Below the pieces are notes generated by a model, which did not search any database, was not told where the DNA came from, and saw only the letters and a program-made list of their open reading frames with translations. From an uncultured Anaerolineae bacterium (GTDB lineage: Bacteria; Chloroflexota; Anaerolineae; Anaerolineales; Villigracilaceae): a stretch of 64,000 nucleotides of DNA. The first letter of the stretch is position 1. The number at the start of each line of letters is the position of its first letter. Shown piece after piece: positions 25,811 through 35,084 of the stretch. A program made the translations under genes and the position numbers. The DNA lies in contig CAIJPN010000182.1 in the NCBI GenBank assembly GCA_903822545.1, positions 1 to 64,000 of the forward strand, read 5' to 3'.

Positions 25811-28348
25811 CTACAACCTTACTTTTTCCCGGTTCAGCTCCAGCGCTTCATGGATGGCAATCTCGCGGATGGTGATGGGGAAGCGGCCCGTCAGCGGGCT
25901 GAGGCGGGCGGAGAGTTGCGAGGGCCAATAGATGAGGCCGTAGGCCAGCCAGCGGAAGAATCCACAGGTATCGACGGCTTCTTTTAGCTCGGTCAGGGTG
26001 GCGGTGTCCCAGCCGCCGAACAGGCCATAGAAGAAGTTGAAAAGTGGGAAACTGGGCAGGATGCCGAGGAAGAAGATCAAAACACTGGTCAGCTCGTCGT
26101 TCTGCCAGATGAGGCCGGTCAGCCAGCGCAGCACCATGTAATGGGTAACGGTAGCCAGCAGCGGGGCGGTTAATCCCTGCCAGGGGTAGAAGCGCAGTGT
26201 GAAACAAGTCTGGCTGGAGATGAAATAGGTTACCAATCCCTTCGTGCACATCCCCACCAGGTAGGCGGCGATCAGCCCCGTCACCTGGAAGCGTTCGATC
26301 AGCAGGAATCCCAATGCCAGGCGGATGACTTGCTCACAGGTGATCAGGATGGATTTAAGATAGGGTTTGTTCGCGCCAAGCTGCACCTGGTCGCCGACCC
26401 ACGAGAAGTATTGCAGCGCGCCCCAGATCGTCAGCGGGAAGATGTAAATGGCGGCGCGCTCGAATTCGGCGCCGGTGGAACCCAGGATGAAGCGGTCGGC
26501 TACTGCCAGCAGCACGGCGGCGATAAATCCGCTGACCATGCCGCCGTATTTGTAAAACATCATGGCGTAATACTGCGCCAGGATCTTTTTGCCGCCCGAA
26601 ACCGCTTCCGAGATGGCCGGCATAACGCTATCGCCGAGTGTGGCGACCACGTTGAAGGCGAAAACGAAGTTTTGCGCCATGACCCAGTTGCCCCAGATTT
26701 CGGCGTAGTTGATCAGCCGCGTTTGGGTGATGGCGATTTCTCCGGCCTGCCCGGCGGCCCAGGCTGCCGAGCCAATCATCTCGAAAACGCCGAACTTGAA
26801 GCTGGTTTTGACCACGTCCCAGTCAAAATGCGCCAGGAAGAGCAGTCGCGGGTTGTAGCCGATGCGCCGGTAAAGCCAGAAGCCCCACAGGAAAGTCAGC
26901 AGTTCGGCGGCGTAGGCGGCAATGCCCAGCCCCAGCAATCCGCCGGTGGCCCCGCCAAAAATCGGGTGTGACTTGCCCCACGCATAGGCCAGCGCCACAA
27001 AAATCGGCTGGACAATCATTGGCAGGAGCACCTGCTGGCCAATATCGAGAATGCGGCTGAAGTCGGTGCGCTGGAACCCGTTGAAGCTGTGCCTGAAAAC
27101 CAGGTAAAAGCCCGGAAGCTGGATGCAGGCATGGATAATGATGCTCCAGGCGTAGAGCGCATAGGCCGAATCTGGCACCCAGGTGCCCGCCAGTGCCACC
27201 ACAATCGCCACCTGCACCGCGCCCGAGAGCAACTGCCACCACACAAATACCTGCCCAAACTGAATGCCCTTGCGCGGGTCTTTGACGCGGTATTCCGAAA
27301 GGTACTTGACGAAGGCGATGCTGGTGCCCATATCAAAAAACTGCCAGGCCAGCGCAAAAAACTGCGTTACACGCCCCCAAATGCCCAACGCCTGTGCCGA
27401 TGGCAGGATGTAGGTTGGCAGGATCATATTCTGGTAAATAATCAGCGGGATGAAGAGCACCAGCCCCATACTAAGCGCCACCAAAAAGCCGCCCAGCGGC
27501 CTGTGAAAACCGACATTTTCCCAGTCGGTCTGCTCCTCGCGTTCAACAAAACTGGCCCGATCAGAGACAATCCCATCCAGCGCTTCGGGGTGAGCCTTGC
27601 TGTAGCGCCGCACCAGGAAAAACGCCCCAAAAGCCGAAACTACCAGAAGCGTCATCACCGTCAGCAAAATCGCCTGGTCGGCGGCGTGCGGCACCGGGCT
27701 GGCCGGGTAAGCCGCAAAACTGAGCGGTGTCGCGCCGCCCGCCCGCATCGTCAGAGCATACACCAGGTAATTGAAGTACGCCCACTCCTGGATTTGCGGG
27801 TTGGCCTCGCCCAGCAGCGCCGTCCACACAAAAATGCGCTGGCCGCGCGCCCACAGCATCCAACTGCCGTCCTCGTAGGCCACCACCAGCGGCTGCACAG
27901 ACGACATTGGCGTCACCATCTCCCAGCGCTCGCGGATCTGCGGTGCACTGTTCCACAGGATACCGGTGGCAAGCGGATCGTCAACTTCCAGCTCGGTTAG
28001 GGAAATGGGGGATGTTTTAATCTGGAGCATGACCGGCACCCCGGTCAGCTTTGCCACTGTATCTCGATCCGTTTGTGGGCCGGCGAAAAACACCAACCCG
28101 GCACCTGCCGCGATGCGCGAAGGAATTTCATCGCCCTGTGGCGCTTCACCGTTCAAAAAAAACACATCCGCCTGGGCCGGGTCGCTCACAAACTCAAACG
28201 TTGCGGCTGGGGCCAGCTCCAGCGCGCGCCAGACCGAATCCTTTGCCCCCACATAATACACGCGGAGAGTTTCCCCCGCTGCCCCGGCAGGAGCGGCCAG
28301 CCCAAGCAGCACCAAACCAATTACCAACGCAAAAATGAATTTTTGCAT
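25811..28348 (-). CDS. Large flippase-like membrane protein with N-terminal extracytoplasmic domain
   Basis: An 845-residue protein. Residues 1-23 form a signal peptide (FALVIGLVLLGLAAPAGAAG). Residues about 25-205 form a soluble domain with LRVYYVGAKD, ADVFFLNGEAP and GAGLVFFAGPQ, recalling glutamine-amidotransferase-like or DUF4350-type folds. A TM helix (about 228-250) follows, then a cytoplasmic linker and from about 290 on a set of 12 or so TM helices resembling the MOP/polysaccharide-transporter superfamily (Wzx-like flippases). The combination is unusual. A role in moving a lipid-linked sugar or envelope component is inferred from the membrane part only. Confidence 0.7.
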   Translation of the reverse strand: MQKFIFALVIGLVLLGLAAPAGAAGETLRVYYVGAKDSVWRALELAPAATFEFVSDPAQADVFFLNGEAPQGDEIPSRIAAGAGLVFFAGPQTDRDTVAKLTGVPVMLQIKTSPISLTELEVDDPLATGILWNSAPQIRERWEMVTPMSSVQPLVVAYEDGSWMLWARGQRIFVWTALLGEANPQIQEWAYFNYLVYALTMRAGGATPLSFAAYPASPVPHAADQAILLTVMTLLVVSAFGAFFLVRRYSKAHPEALDGIVSDRASFVEREEQTDWENVGFHRPLGGFLVALSMGLVLFIPLIIYQNMILPTYILPSAQALGIWGRVTQFFALAWQFFDMGTSIAFVKYLSEYRVKDPRKGIQFGQVFVWWQLLSGAVQVAIVVALAGTWVPDSAYALYAWSIIIHACIQLPGFYLVFRHSFNGFQRTDFSRILDIGQQVLLPMIVQPIFVALAYAWGKSHPIFGGATGGLLGLGIAAYAAELLTFLWGFWLYRRIGYNPRLLFLAHFDWDVVKTSFKFGVFEMIGSAAWAAGQAGEIAITQTRLINYAEIWGNWVMAQNFVFAFNVVATLGDSVMPAISEAVSGGKKILAQYYAMMFYKYGGMVSGFIAAVLLAVADRFILGSTGAEFERAAIYIFPLTIWGALQYFSWVGDQVQLGANKPYLKSILITCEQVIRLALGFLLIERFQVTGLIAAYLVGMCTKGLVTYFISSQTCFTLRFYPWQGLTAPLLATVTHYMVLRWLTGLIWQNDELTSVLIFFLGILPSFPLFNFFYGLFGGWDTATLTELKEAVDTCGFFRWLAYGLIYWPSQLSARLSPLTGRFPITIREIAIHEALELNREKVRL

Positions 28349-28396
28349 AAAAATAGAATCCTGCCTGCACCCGCCGGGAGTGGCTGGAAGCCGGTT

Positions 28397-29632
28397 TTAC
28401 CCTTTGAGGCAAACCAATCCCTTCAGGTATGCACCCTCCGGGAAGTTCAGCGCCACGGGATGATCAACATCCTGCGTCATCGAGCGCACGATTTTGGCAT
28501 CTATACCGGCATCCAGCGCCGCCGACGCCACGATTTTCTGGAACAGCCCGGCATCGATGCCGCCCGAGCACGAAAACGTCAGCAGCAGGCCGCCGGGGCG
28601 CAGCAATTTGAAGGCCAGCAGGTTAATATCCTTGTAGCCGCGCGCAGCCTTCTCGGCCTGGGCGGCAGTGGGGGCAAATTTGGGGGGATCGAGGATGATC
28701 ATATCGAAAGAGCGATTCTCATCCCTGAATTTTCGCAGCACGAAGAAAACATCACCTTCGAGCCAATCTGCCCTGTCTGCGGGCAGGCCGTTTAAAGAGA
28801 TGTTCTCCCGCCCGAGCGCCAGCGCATCGCTGGAAGAATCAACCGATAGCACGCTTTTTGCGCCGCCTGCCAGCGCATGAACGCTAAACCCGCCAGTGTA
28901 GCAAAAACAATTAAGCACATCGCGCCCCAAGGCCAGAGTCCCGGCCAGGTGACGGTTGGCGCGCTGGTCGAGGTAAAAGCCGGTTTTGTGGCCGGTTTCG
29001 ATGTTGACGTTGAATTTCAGGCCATACTCCGTCAGGGGAAAAACGAAAGAGGAAAGGTTGCCGCGCAAGAGACCGTTGCGACTTGGCAGGCCTTCCAACT
29101 CGCGCACATCGGCGTCAGAGCGCTCATAGATGGCGGTGGCGCCGGTTTCTTCCAGCAGCAAGTCGGCCAGGGTTTCGCGCCAAAAGTCTGAGCCAGCGGT
29201 GAGCGATTGGAGTACGAGTGTCTCTCCATAACGGTCAACGATCAGGCCGGGCAGTTGGTCTGATTCAGCGTGGATGAGTCGAACTGAATCGGTAACGGCT
29301 TTCACCCCTTCGCCTATCTTCCAGGGGGAGATGGGTTGGGGTAAGGGGGCCAGCCCCAGGGCCGAGCGGTTTTGCAGCGCAGCCCGGATGCGGCGGCGGA
29401 AAAAATCCACATCCACGGTTTCCTTGGGGTTGAAGCTCCACATCCGCGCCCTGATTTGTGATGCCGGGCTGTAGGCGGCGCGGCCCAGCAATTCGCGGCG
29501 TGCCGAGAGCACATCCACCGTTTCGCCGGTTTGCGGGCTGCCGATGACTTTGTCGATTGCGCCGGAGAAAACCCAGGGGTGGCGGCGCAGGAGTGATTTT
29601 TCACGATCGGGTTTAAGGGTGATTTGAGGCAT
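28397..29632 (-). CDS. rlmI: Class I SAM-dependent rRNA methyltransferase, RlmI-like
   Basis: A 411-residue protein with an N-terminal PUA-like domain (LLRRHPWVFSGAIDKV), a central domain, and a methyltransferase core. The SAM-binding region is in DVLNCFCYTGGFSVHALAGGA, with LSVDSSSDAL after it, and the catalytic motif is MIILDPPKFAP. In E. coli RlmI makes m5C1962 in 23S rRNA. The conserved Cys in the FTFSCSG-like motif (LLLTFSCSGGIDA) fits an m5C enzyme. Symbol given by family resemblance. Confidence 0.85.
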   Translation of the reverse strand: MPQITLKPDREKSLLRRHPWVFSGAIDKVIGSPQTGETVDVLSARRELLGRAAYSPASQIRARMWSFNPKETVDVDFFRRRIRAALQNRSALGLAPLPQPISPWKIGEGVKAVTDSVRLIHAESDQLPGLIVDRYGETLVLQSLTAGSDFWRETLADLLLEETGATAIYERSDADVRELEGLPSRNGLLRGNLSSFVFPLTEYGLKFNVNIETGHKTGFYLDQRANRHLAGTLALGRDVLNCFCYTGGFSVHALAGGAKSVLSVDSSSDALALGRENISLNGLPADRADWLEGDVFFVLRKFRDENRSFDMIILDPPKFAPTAAQAEKAARGYKDINLLAFKLLRPGGLLLTFSCSGGIDAGLFQKIVASAALDAGIDAKIVRSMTQDVDHPVALNFPEGAYLKGLVCLKG

Positions 29633-29677
29633 GAGGTGAGTTTATCACAGGTGTTTGTGGCGCGGGCCGGGTGAAAA

Positions 29678-29686
29678 TGCTATACT
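29678..29686 (+). promoter_or_regulatory. Extended -10 promoter TGCTATACT
   Basis: TG-n-TATACT at 29678-29686, with a predicted start near 29693. An AAGGAG ribosome site at 29697-29702 precedes the ATG at 29709. Confidence 0.55.
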
Positions 29687-29708
29687 TACGCCGTTCAAGG
29701 AGTGAGAT

Positions 29709-30068
29709 ATGCCAGAAAAACCCAATGCTGAACAGGAACGCTTGATGAAGCTGCGCGAGAAGCAGATTTCTGCGCGCGACCCGATGGTTAAGACCCGTAA
29801 GAAGCAGCATGCTTTTGCCGAGCGCGAGCGCCGGGTTGGCCGCAGCTTTTCATTTGGGGAGATGTGGACTGGGCTGCCCAACCGCTGGAAGGGGTTTTAT
29901 ATTTCGCTGGGGCTGGGGTTGCTGGTGCTTTTTATTATCATCCGGTTGTGGGATTCGCCTATGGCACTGGTGGTGGGTGGTGGTGTAACGCTGTTGTTTG
30001 TGATTGTTGGGATCATCACGGGCAATGCCTTCGATGTGCGCGATGAGCTTAATCGCTTGATCAAGTAG
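29709..30068 (+). CDS. Small membrane protein of unknown function
   Basis: A 119-residue protein. The first 60 residues are charged and probably helical (LMKLREKQISARDPMV), followed by two TM helices near 63-80 and 86-105 and a short acidic tail. An extended -10 and a clear AAGGAG site support expression. No family recognised. Confidence 0.72.
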   Translation: MPEKPNAEQERLMKLREKQISARDPMVKTRKKQHAFAERERRVGRSFSFGEMWTGLPNRWKGFYISLGLGLLVLFIIIRLWDSPMALVVGGGVTLLFVIVGIITGNAFDVRDELNRLIK

Positions 30069-30168
30069 CCCGGTGTTTGTTTCGATGCCAGCCTTTGTCT
30101 GGGCCTGGTGGCGTCATTGCGAGGCCTTTTTGGCGTGACGGCCATGCCCTGCAAGTAAAGGATATTTC

Positions 30169-30825
30169 ATGTTTAAACCTGTTCGTTGGAAGACATTCCC
30201 GCAGGATTTCCTGCGAATCCAGGCCGGATTTTTGGTTTTCGGCTTTGCTATTGCGATGATGATCCGCGCTAACCTGGGCACCAGTGCCTGGGCTGTGCTG
30301 GAGGTGGCGTTCTCCAATCTCACCGGGCTGACGCCTGGAACGTGGAGCATCCTGGTAGGTTTTGGGGTGCTGACGTTGGCGCTGGCGCTGAAAGAAAAAA
30401 TCGGCTGGGGCACGCTGGCGAATATCCTGTTTATTGGGCCGTGGGAAGACTTGGGGCTGTGGCTGGTTCCATCGGTAAAAGATAACCTGCCAGTGCAAGC
30501 CGCCATGCTGATGGTGGCAGTGGTGATGATGGGCATGGCCAGCGCCATTTATATCGGTGTGGATGCGGGTGCGGGGCCGCGCGATAGCCTGATGCTGGCG
30601 ATCAAACGCAGCACCGGCTGGAGTATTCGCCGGGCGCGCATTACCATCGAAATCCTGGTGGTGGTCATCGGCTGGCTGCTGGATGGGCCGGTGGGCATTG
30701 GCACGGTCATTTTTGCGCTGTTGATCGGTAATTTTGTGCAGTGGGGGTTCAAGCTGCTGCATGTTAACCCGCATCGTGAAGAAGAAACCGTGGCCGCGGA
30801 GTCTGCGGGCGGGGTGGCTGATTAA
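30169..30825 (+). CDS. YczE/YyaS/YitT-family membrane protein
   Basis: A 218-residue protein with about five TM helices. The region FAIAMMIRANLGTSAWAVLE and the later IYIGVDAGAGPRDSLMLA-type motif are characteristic of the YczE/YitT group, which has no settled function (YczE in Bacillus affects surfactin-related processes). An AAAGGA ribosome site precedes the ATG. The next membrane gene starts 4 nt after its stop. Confidence 0.8.
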   Translation: MFKPVRWKTFPQDFLRIQAGFLVFGFAIAMMIRANLGTSAWAVLEVAFSNLTGLTPGTWSILVGFGVLTLALALKEKIGWGTLANILFIGPWEDLGLWLVPSVKDNLPVQAAMLMVAVVMMGMASAIYIGVDAGAGPRDSLMLAIKRSTGWSIRRARITIEILVVVIGWLLDGPVGIGTVIFALLIGNFVQWGFKLLHVNPHREEETVAAESAGGVAD

Positions 30826-30829
30826 TCCG

Positions 30830-31609
30830 GTGAGTAGTTTCGTTTTCATTCTCAAATTGATCTTAACGCCAGCCCTGATCGGCACGGCCAGCCTGGCAGG
30901 GCGAAAATGGGGGCCAGCCATCAGCGGCTGGTTGATCGGGCTGCCGCTGACCACCGGCCCGGTGATTTTCTTCCTGGCGCTCCAGCATGGGCCAGATTAT
31001 GCGGCTTCTGCCGCGCTGGGAACTTTATCTGGCGGGATCGCTCTTTCGGCTTTTACGTTTGGTTATGCCTGGTTGGCGCAGCGGTTCCGCTGGCCGGTGG
31101 CGGTCTTTTTGAGCGGGGCCATTCACCTTACGCTGACTTTTTTCCTGCAAAAGGTTACATTTGCTCCAATCCCTTTGTTTTTTGCGATCATCCTCCTGCT
31201 GGTGGTAACCCTGCGCAGCCTGCCGCGCATGCCGGAGGGTGACCAGCAGCAGGAGCAGCTGCCGCTTCCTGGCTGGGATTTACCAGCCCGCATGATCGTC
31301 GCCACCACGGTGGTGCTCTCGCTGACGGGTTTTTCCACACTGCTTGGGCCGCGTCTCACCGGGCTGCTGGCGACTTTCCCGGTGTATACCAGCATCCTGG
31401 CGGCGTTTGCGCAGCATTTGCAAGGGCCGCGTGCGGTTTTGCGGGTTTTGCAAGGTGTGCTGGCCGGGCTGTTCTCTTTCGCCTTCTTTTTCATTACGCT
31501 GACGCTGGCGCTGCCCGTGTTTGGCACGTTCAGCGCGTTTTTGAGTGCGATAACTGCGGCAGTGGCGGCCCAGTTTGGGTCATTGTTTGCGCTGCGGCGC
31601 ATGGGATAA
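30830..31609 (+). CDS. Polytopic membrane protein of unknown function
   Basis: About 259 residues from a GTG at 30830, 4 nt after the YczE-like stop. An in-frame region upstream is open but lies inside that gene. It has seven or eight TM segments in two halves with similar motifs (GPAISGWLIGLPLTTGPV in the first, GPRLTGLLATFPVYTSIL in the second), which suggests an internal duplication. The two halves are split by a hydrophilic PEGDQQQEQLPLPG loop. The repeated glycine-proline motifs are typical of small transporters, but no substrate can be given. Confidence 0.65.
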   Translation: MSSFVFILKLILTPALIGTASLAGRKWGPAISGWLIGLPLTTGPVIFFLALQHGPDYAASAALGTLSGGIALSAFTFGYAWLAQRFRWPVAVFLSGAIHLTLTFFLQKVTFAPIPLFFAIILLLVVTLRSLPRMPEGDQQQEQLPLPGWDLPARMIVATTVVLSLTGFSTLLGPRLTGLLATFPVYTSILAAFAQHLQGPRAVLRVLQGVLAGLFSFAFFFITLTLALPVFGTFSAFLSAITAAVAAQFGSLFALRRMG

Positions 31610-31720
31610 ATTTACCAGGATGTTGTTTCCAATCGGTTCCGGCGTTTCTCCCATTTTTTTAGGGATGGCAAACGGCCATTTGATTTTCATCTCAAATGTG
31701 CTTTCAATCGTAGTTCAGTA

Positions 31721-31726
31721 TATAAT
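31721..31726 (+). promoter_or_regulatory. -10 box, leaderless spacing
   Basis: TATAAT followed by 6 nt and then the ATG at 31733. There is no room for a ribosome site, so a leaderless transcript is likely. Confidence 0.6.
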
Positions 31727-31732
31727 TTAGAC

Positions 31733-32434
31733 ATGAGCCATGCCCTGACGCTTTACCGCTTGCAACAAACCGATAGCCGCATCGACCAGGCCCGTTCACG
31801 CCTGAAAATTATTCACGAGACGCTGGAAAATGATGCAGCGCTCAAGGCTGCCCGTGAAAGGTTGGAAAAAGCCCGCGGGGAAGTCCAGGCAATTGAGCGG
31901 AATCTGCGCGAGGCCGAGATGATTGTCAAAGGTCAGCAGATCAAGATCGAGCAGACTGAATCCAGCATGTACAGCGGCAGAATCCAAAATCCCAAAGAGT
32001 TACAAGATTTGCAGAAAGATTCAGCCTCGCTCAAGCGTCATCTCCAAACGCTGGAAGAGCGTGAACTGGAAGTGATGCTGGAACTGGATACCGCCCGAGA
32101 GGAGCTGGGTGCTGCTCAAAAAGCGTTCAACCTGGCTCAATCACAGGCCGCCACCCAGAATGCTGTGTTGCTCGGAGAGCAAGCCAACCTGATCAAAGAT
32201 ACCGAGCGCCTGGCGGCAGAGCGCAACGCCATTACAGATACCATTGATCCCGGCGACCTGGCATTGTATACCCAGATCCGCGAACAGCGACGTGGGGTGG
32301 CGGTTGCGCTATCCAGTGATAATGCCTGCGAGGCCTGCGGGGCGGTGATGACCCCTGCCCAGGCCCAGGCTGTGCGGATTTCACCACAACTATCCCGCTG
32401 CCAATCATGTGGCAGGATTTTGTTCAGTAAGTAG
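31733..32434 (+). CDS. Coiled-coil protein with C-terminal C4 zinc ribbon
   Basis: A 233-residue protein. Residues 1-180 form a long antiparallel coiled coil, with a tip near SSMYSGRIQNPKELQDLQKD. The last 45 residues hold a zinc ribbon with CEACG and CQSCGR pairs. This is the zf-RING_7/COG1579 family found widely in bacteria; the Chlamydia homologue CT398 binds sigma54 and secretion proteins. Its precise role here is unknown. The NACHT-like gene follows 26 nt downstream. Confidence 0.88.
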   Translation: MSHALTLYRLQQTDSRIDQARSRLKIIHETLENDAALKAARERLEKARGEVQAIERNLREAEMIVKGQQIKIEQTESSMYSGRIQNPKELQDLQKDSASLKRHLQTLEERELEVMLELDTAREELGAAQKAFNLAQSQAATQNAVLLGEQANLIKDTERLAAERNAITDTIDPGDLALYTQIREQRRGVAVALSSDNACEACGAVMTPAQAQAVRISPQLSRCQSCGRILFSK

Positions 32435-32460
32435 GGCCGGGGAACCGGAGAAGGCCAGCC

Positions 32461-35082
32461 ATGAAAATTCCCTCCATCCAAGCTTTTTCGTTCTGGGTCG
32501 GTTTCATTGTTGCCTCGGTGTTTTGGTGGATCATTTATTTCTCCAAGCCGATGTTCAACCAGCTGATGGAAGCCCTGCGCAAACAGCGTGAGGAAGCCAA
32601 GCAGCGCGCCGATACCACCTTTGAGGATACTTATCGCAAACTGGTCTACAAGCGCAGCCAGGAAATGCACCTGGCCTCCTCGTTGTTTGCGCTGGATGAG
32701 ATTGTGGAAACGCCCCGGCTCTTGGCCCCGCCCGTCCAGGTGGAACCGGGGATGCAGCCATATCACGATCCGTTGATCAACCAGAGCATTCCCTATATGC
32801 TCAGCTGGCCCGAAGTGGCTGCCACTTACCATGCGCCCACGCTTACCATCCCGCAGGCCATGTCCAATGGCATCAACCTTGCCATATTGGGACAGCCCGG
32901 CAGCGGGCGCAGTGTGGCCCTGGCGCACCTGGCCGCACAGATCGTCAACCGCCACCCGGATGTGGAGAGCCTGCACGATTACATCCCCTTCTTGTTGCAT
33001 GTGGCTGACCTGGGGCTGCCCATCCCCGAATCAAAAAAGCCCGAAGACCTGATCAAACCGTTTTCACAACACGTTTCTGATTTTGCCCCGGTCTTTGCCC
33101 TGCCGCGGGTGGGCAATTTTGTCCAGTTTGCCTTTCAAAGCGGGCGCGCGCTGATCCTTTTAGATGGGGTGGATGAACTGCCCCAGCCGGATGTGCAAAC
33201 CGTTTCGACATTCCTGCGCCAGCTGATTCGCGCCTACCCCAAAACCCGTATCGTTACAACCGTTTCGACAGAGTATATCGACGGCCTGGCCGGGATCGGG
33301 TTTGTGCCGCTAGCCATCATGCCCTGGCACCCCGAACAGCAAAAACGTTTTCTCGACCGGTGGGCCGCGCTGTGGAAAAAGTATGTTTCGATGGAAATCT
33401 GGGCGCAAACTACTGATAACGTTGACCCGCTCCTGGTTTATCGCTGGCTGGCTGTTGATAATGCCGGGTTAAGCCCGCTGGAATATACACTTAAAATCTG
33501 GGGCGCATATGCCGGGGATATGCGCGGCGCCCGCCCGGTGGACTTTATCGAAACCCACCTGCGCCGGTTGACGCCCGCGCAATCACCTTTTGAAGCGTTG
33601 GAAGTCATTGGGATGCAATCCATGGTCAACGCCCAGGCGATCTTCGATGGGCGCGCAGCCAAAGAGTGGGTCAAAGCCTATGAACCGGCTCCCGTGCCTG
33701 AGAGCCCTGCCCCGCCCACAAGCACAGAACCCGCACCCGCCGCGGATACTGCCCCCGATGCAGAAGCAGCCCCCGCAACAGAAGCCACAGCCGGGGCGGA
33801 AAAACCCGCGCCGAACCCTGCCAAAGACGCGAAAAAGCCTGTCAAGAAAAGTGATTCCAGCGCAGCGCAGTCTTCCGTTTCCGGCCTGGTCGGCCAATTG
33901 GTGCAGACCGGCCTGCTGGTGGAACATCCCGGCAGCCGCATGCGCTTTGCGCACCCCATTTTTGCCAGCCTGCTGGCCGGGCGCGGTTTGAAAACCTACA
34001 ACGCCCCTGAGCCAATGCTCAAACAACCCGTCTGGAGTGGCCAGGTGCAGACCCTGCGCTATATTGCCGCGCTTGGTGATGCCACCACCATCGTCAACCG
34101 CCTGCTTGAACAGCAAGATTACATGCTCAACCGCCCCTGGCTCGTGACCGCCCGCCTGCTCAAAGATGCGCCGCGCACGGCGCCCTGGCGCGGCACGGTG
34201 ATGAGTGTGCTGGTTGGCCTCTTGCAGGATGATGAACTGCCGATTGGTATGCGTGCCCAGGTGGCAGCCGCTTTTGCCCTGAGCGGCGATCCTGGCGCAG
34301 CGCCGCTCTTCCGGCAGCTGGCCATGTCTCCATCCTCTGGGCTGCGCCACCTGGCGGCCCTGGGCGCGGGCATTTTGCGTGATACCAAAGCTGTAGATGC
34401 GCTGGCCGCAATCGCCCACAACACCACCGGCCCTGCCCGCGCCGCTGCTTGCATGGCGCTGGTCGAAATCGGCACGCCGCCCGCGCTGGAAGCAGTGGCC
34501 ATTGGCCTGATGCGCGGCGACGACGAGTTCCGTGTGGCCGCCGCTGAATCCCTGGCCAACCACCATGGCGAAGGCCGCGATGCCCTGCGCGAAGGCGTTA
34601 CCGGGCCAGATATTCTCATGCGGCGCGCCATTGTATTCGGCCTGGCTCGCATCGACGAACCCTGGGCGCGCGAACTGCTCGCCAAAGTCCAGGTGGATGA
34701 TGACCAGAGCGTGGTGCGCAACGCCGCTGTCGAAATGATCGCCAACGCCCAGCGCCCCAACCCGCGCATCCCCAAACGACTGACAGCCCCCTCAGAAACC
34801 CCCTGGGTGCTCGAATTTGCCGCCAAGTACGGCATCGGCGTTGTGCCCGGCCAGCCTGCCACCGACCTGTTCCTGCTCGCCATCAAAGAAAAAGAGGCCG
34901 ATTTGCGCAGCGCGGCGCTCAACTACCTGCGCTATTCGCCCAACGAAGGCGTTATTTCTGGCCTGTACCAGCTCTACTATGGCGCAGACTTGCAGGCGCG
35001 TGAACAAGTTTACGAAATTCTCTCTGAAATGGCACTCACCGGCCTATCACTTCCTAACCCCAAACAATTCGGACTCGGATAA
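32461..35082 (+). CDS. Membrane-anchored NACHT-like NTPase with HEAT repeats
   Basis: An 873-residue protein. An N-terminal TM helix (about 7-27) is followed by a basic helical linker and a STAND/NACHT-type NTPase domain (about 130-360). The P-loop is GQPGSGRSVAL near 141-151, with Arg where Lys is usual. Walker B is LILLDGVDELPQ, the typical NACHT form, followed by sensor-like TRIVTTVSTEY. A low-complexity Pro/Ala/Glu/Lys linker lies at about 403-465, then a winged-helix-like segment, and HEAT repeats fill about 575-770 (LRHLAALGAGIL, ARAAACMALVEIG, FRVAAAESLANH). It may be a membrane sensor or scaffold. Bacterial NACHT proteins include antiphage factors, but no effector domain is seen here. 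Confidence 0.82.
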   Translation: MKIPSIQAFSFWVGFIVASVFWWIIYFSKPMFNQLMEALRKQREEAKQRADTTFEDTYRKLVYKRSQEMHLASSLFALDEIVETPRLLAPPVQVEPGMQPYHDPLINQSIPYMLSWPEVAATYHAPTLTIPQAMSNGINLAILGQPGSGRSVALAHLAAQIVNRHPDVESLHDYIPFLLHVADLGLPIPESKKPEDLIKPFSQHVSDFAPVFALPRVGNFVQFAFQSGRALILLDGVDELPQPDVQTVSTFLRQLIRAYPKTRIVTTVSTEYIDGLAGIGFVPLAIMPWHPEQQKRFLDRWAALWKKYVSMEIWAQTTDNVDPLLVYRWLAVDNAGLSPLEYTLKIWGAYAGDMRGARPVDFIETHLRRLTPAQSPFEALEVIGMQSMVNAQAIFDGRAAKEWVKAYEPAPVPESPAPPTSTEPAPAADTAPDAEAAPATEATAGAEKPAPNPAKDAKKPVKKSDSSAAQSSVSGLVGQLVQTGLLVEHPGSRMRFAHPIFASLLAGRGLKTYNAPEPMLKQPVWSGQVQTLRYIAALGDATTIVNRLLEQQDYMLNRPWLVTARLLKDAPRTAPWRGTVMSVLVGLLQDDELPIGMRAQVAAAFALSGDPGAAPLFRQLAMSPSSGLRHLAALGAGILRDTKAVDALAAIAHNTTGPARAAACMALVEIGTPPALEAVAIGLMRGDDEFRVAAAESLANHHGEGRDALREGVTGPDILMRRAIVFGLARIDEPWARELLAKVQVDDDQSVVRNAAVEMIANAQRPNPRIPKRLTAPSETPWVLEFAAKYGIGVVPGQPATDLFLLAIKEKEADLRSAALNYLRYSPNEGVISGLYQLYYGADLQAREQVYEILSEMALTGLSLPNPKQFGLG

Positions 35083-35084
35083 CC

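Noticed and set aside
27089-28000. Open frame antisense to the flippase-like gene
   Set aside because: Rich in Arg, His and Gln as expected for an antisense frame; the minus-strand protein has a clear signal peptide and membrane helices.
31620-31672. Terminator after the membrane gene ending at 31609
   Set aside because: There is a run of seven T near 31655, but no convincing stem precedes it.
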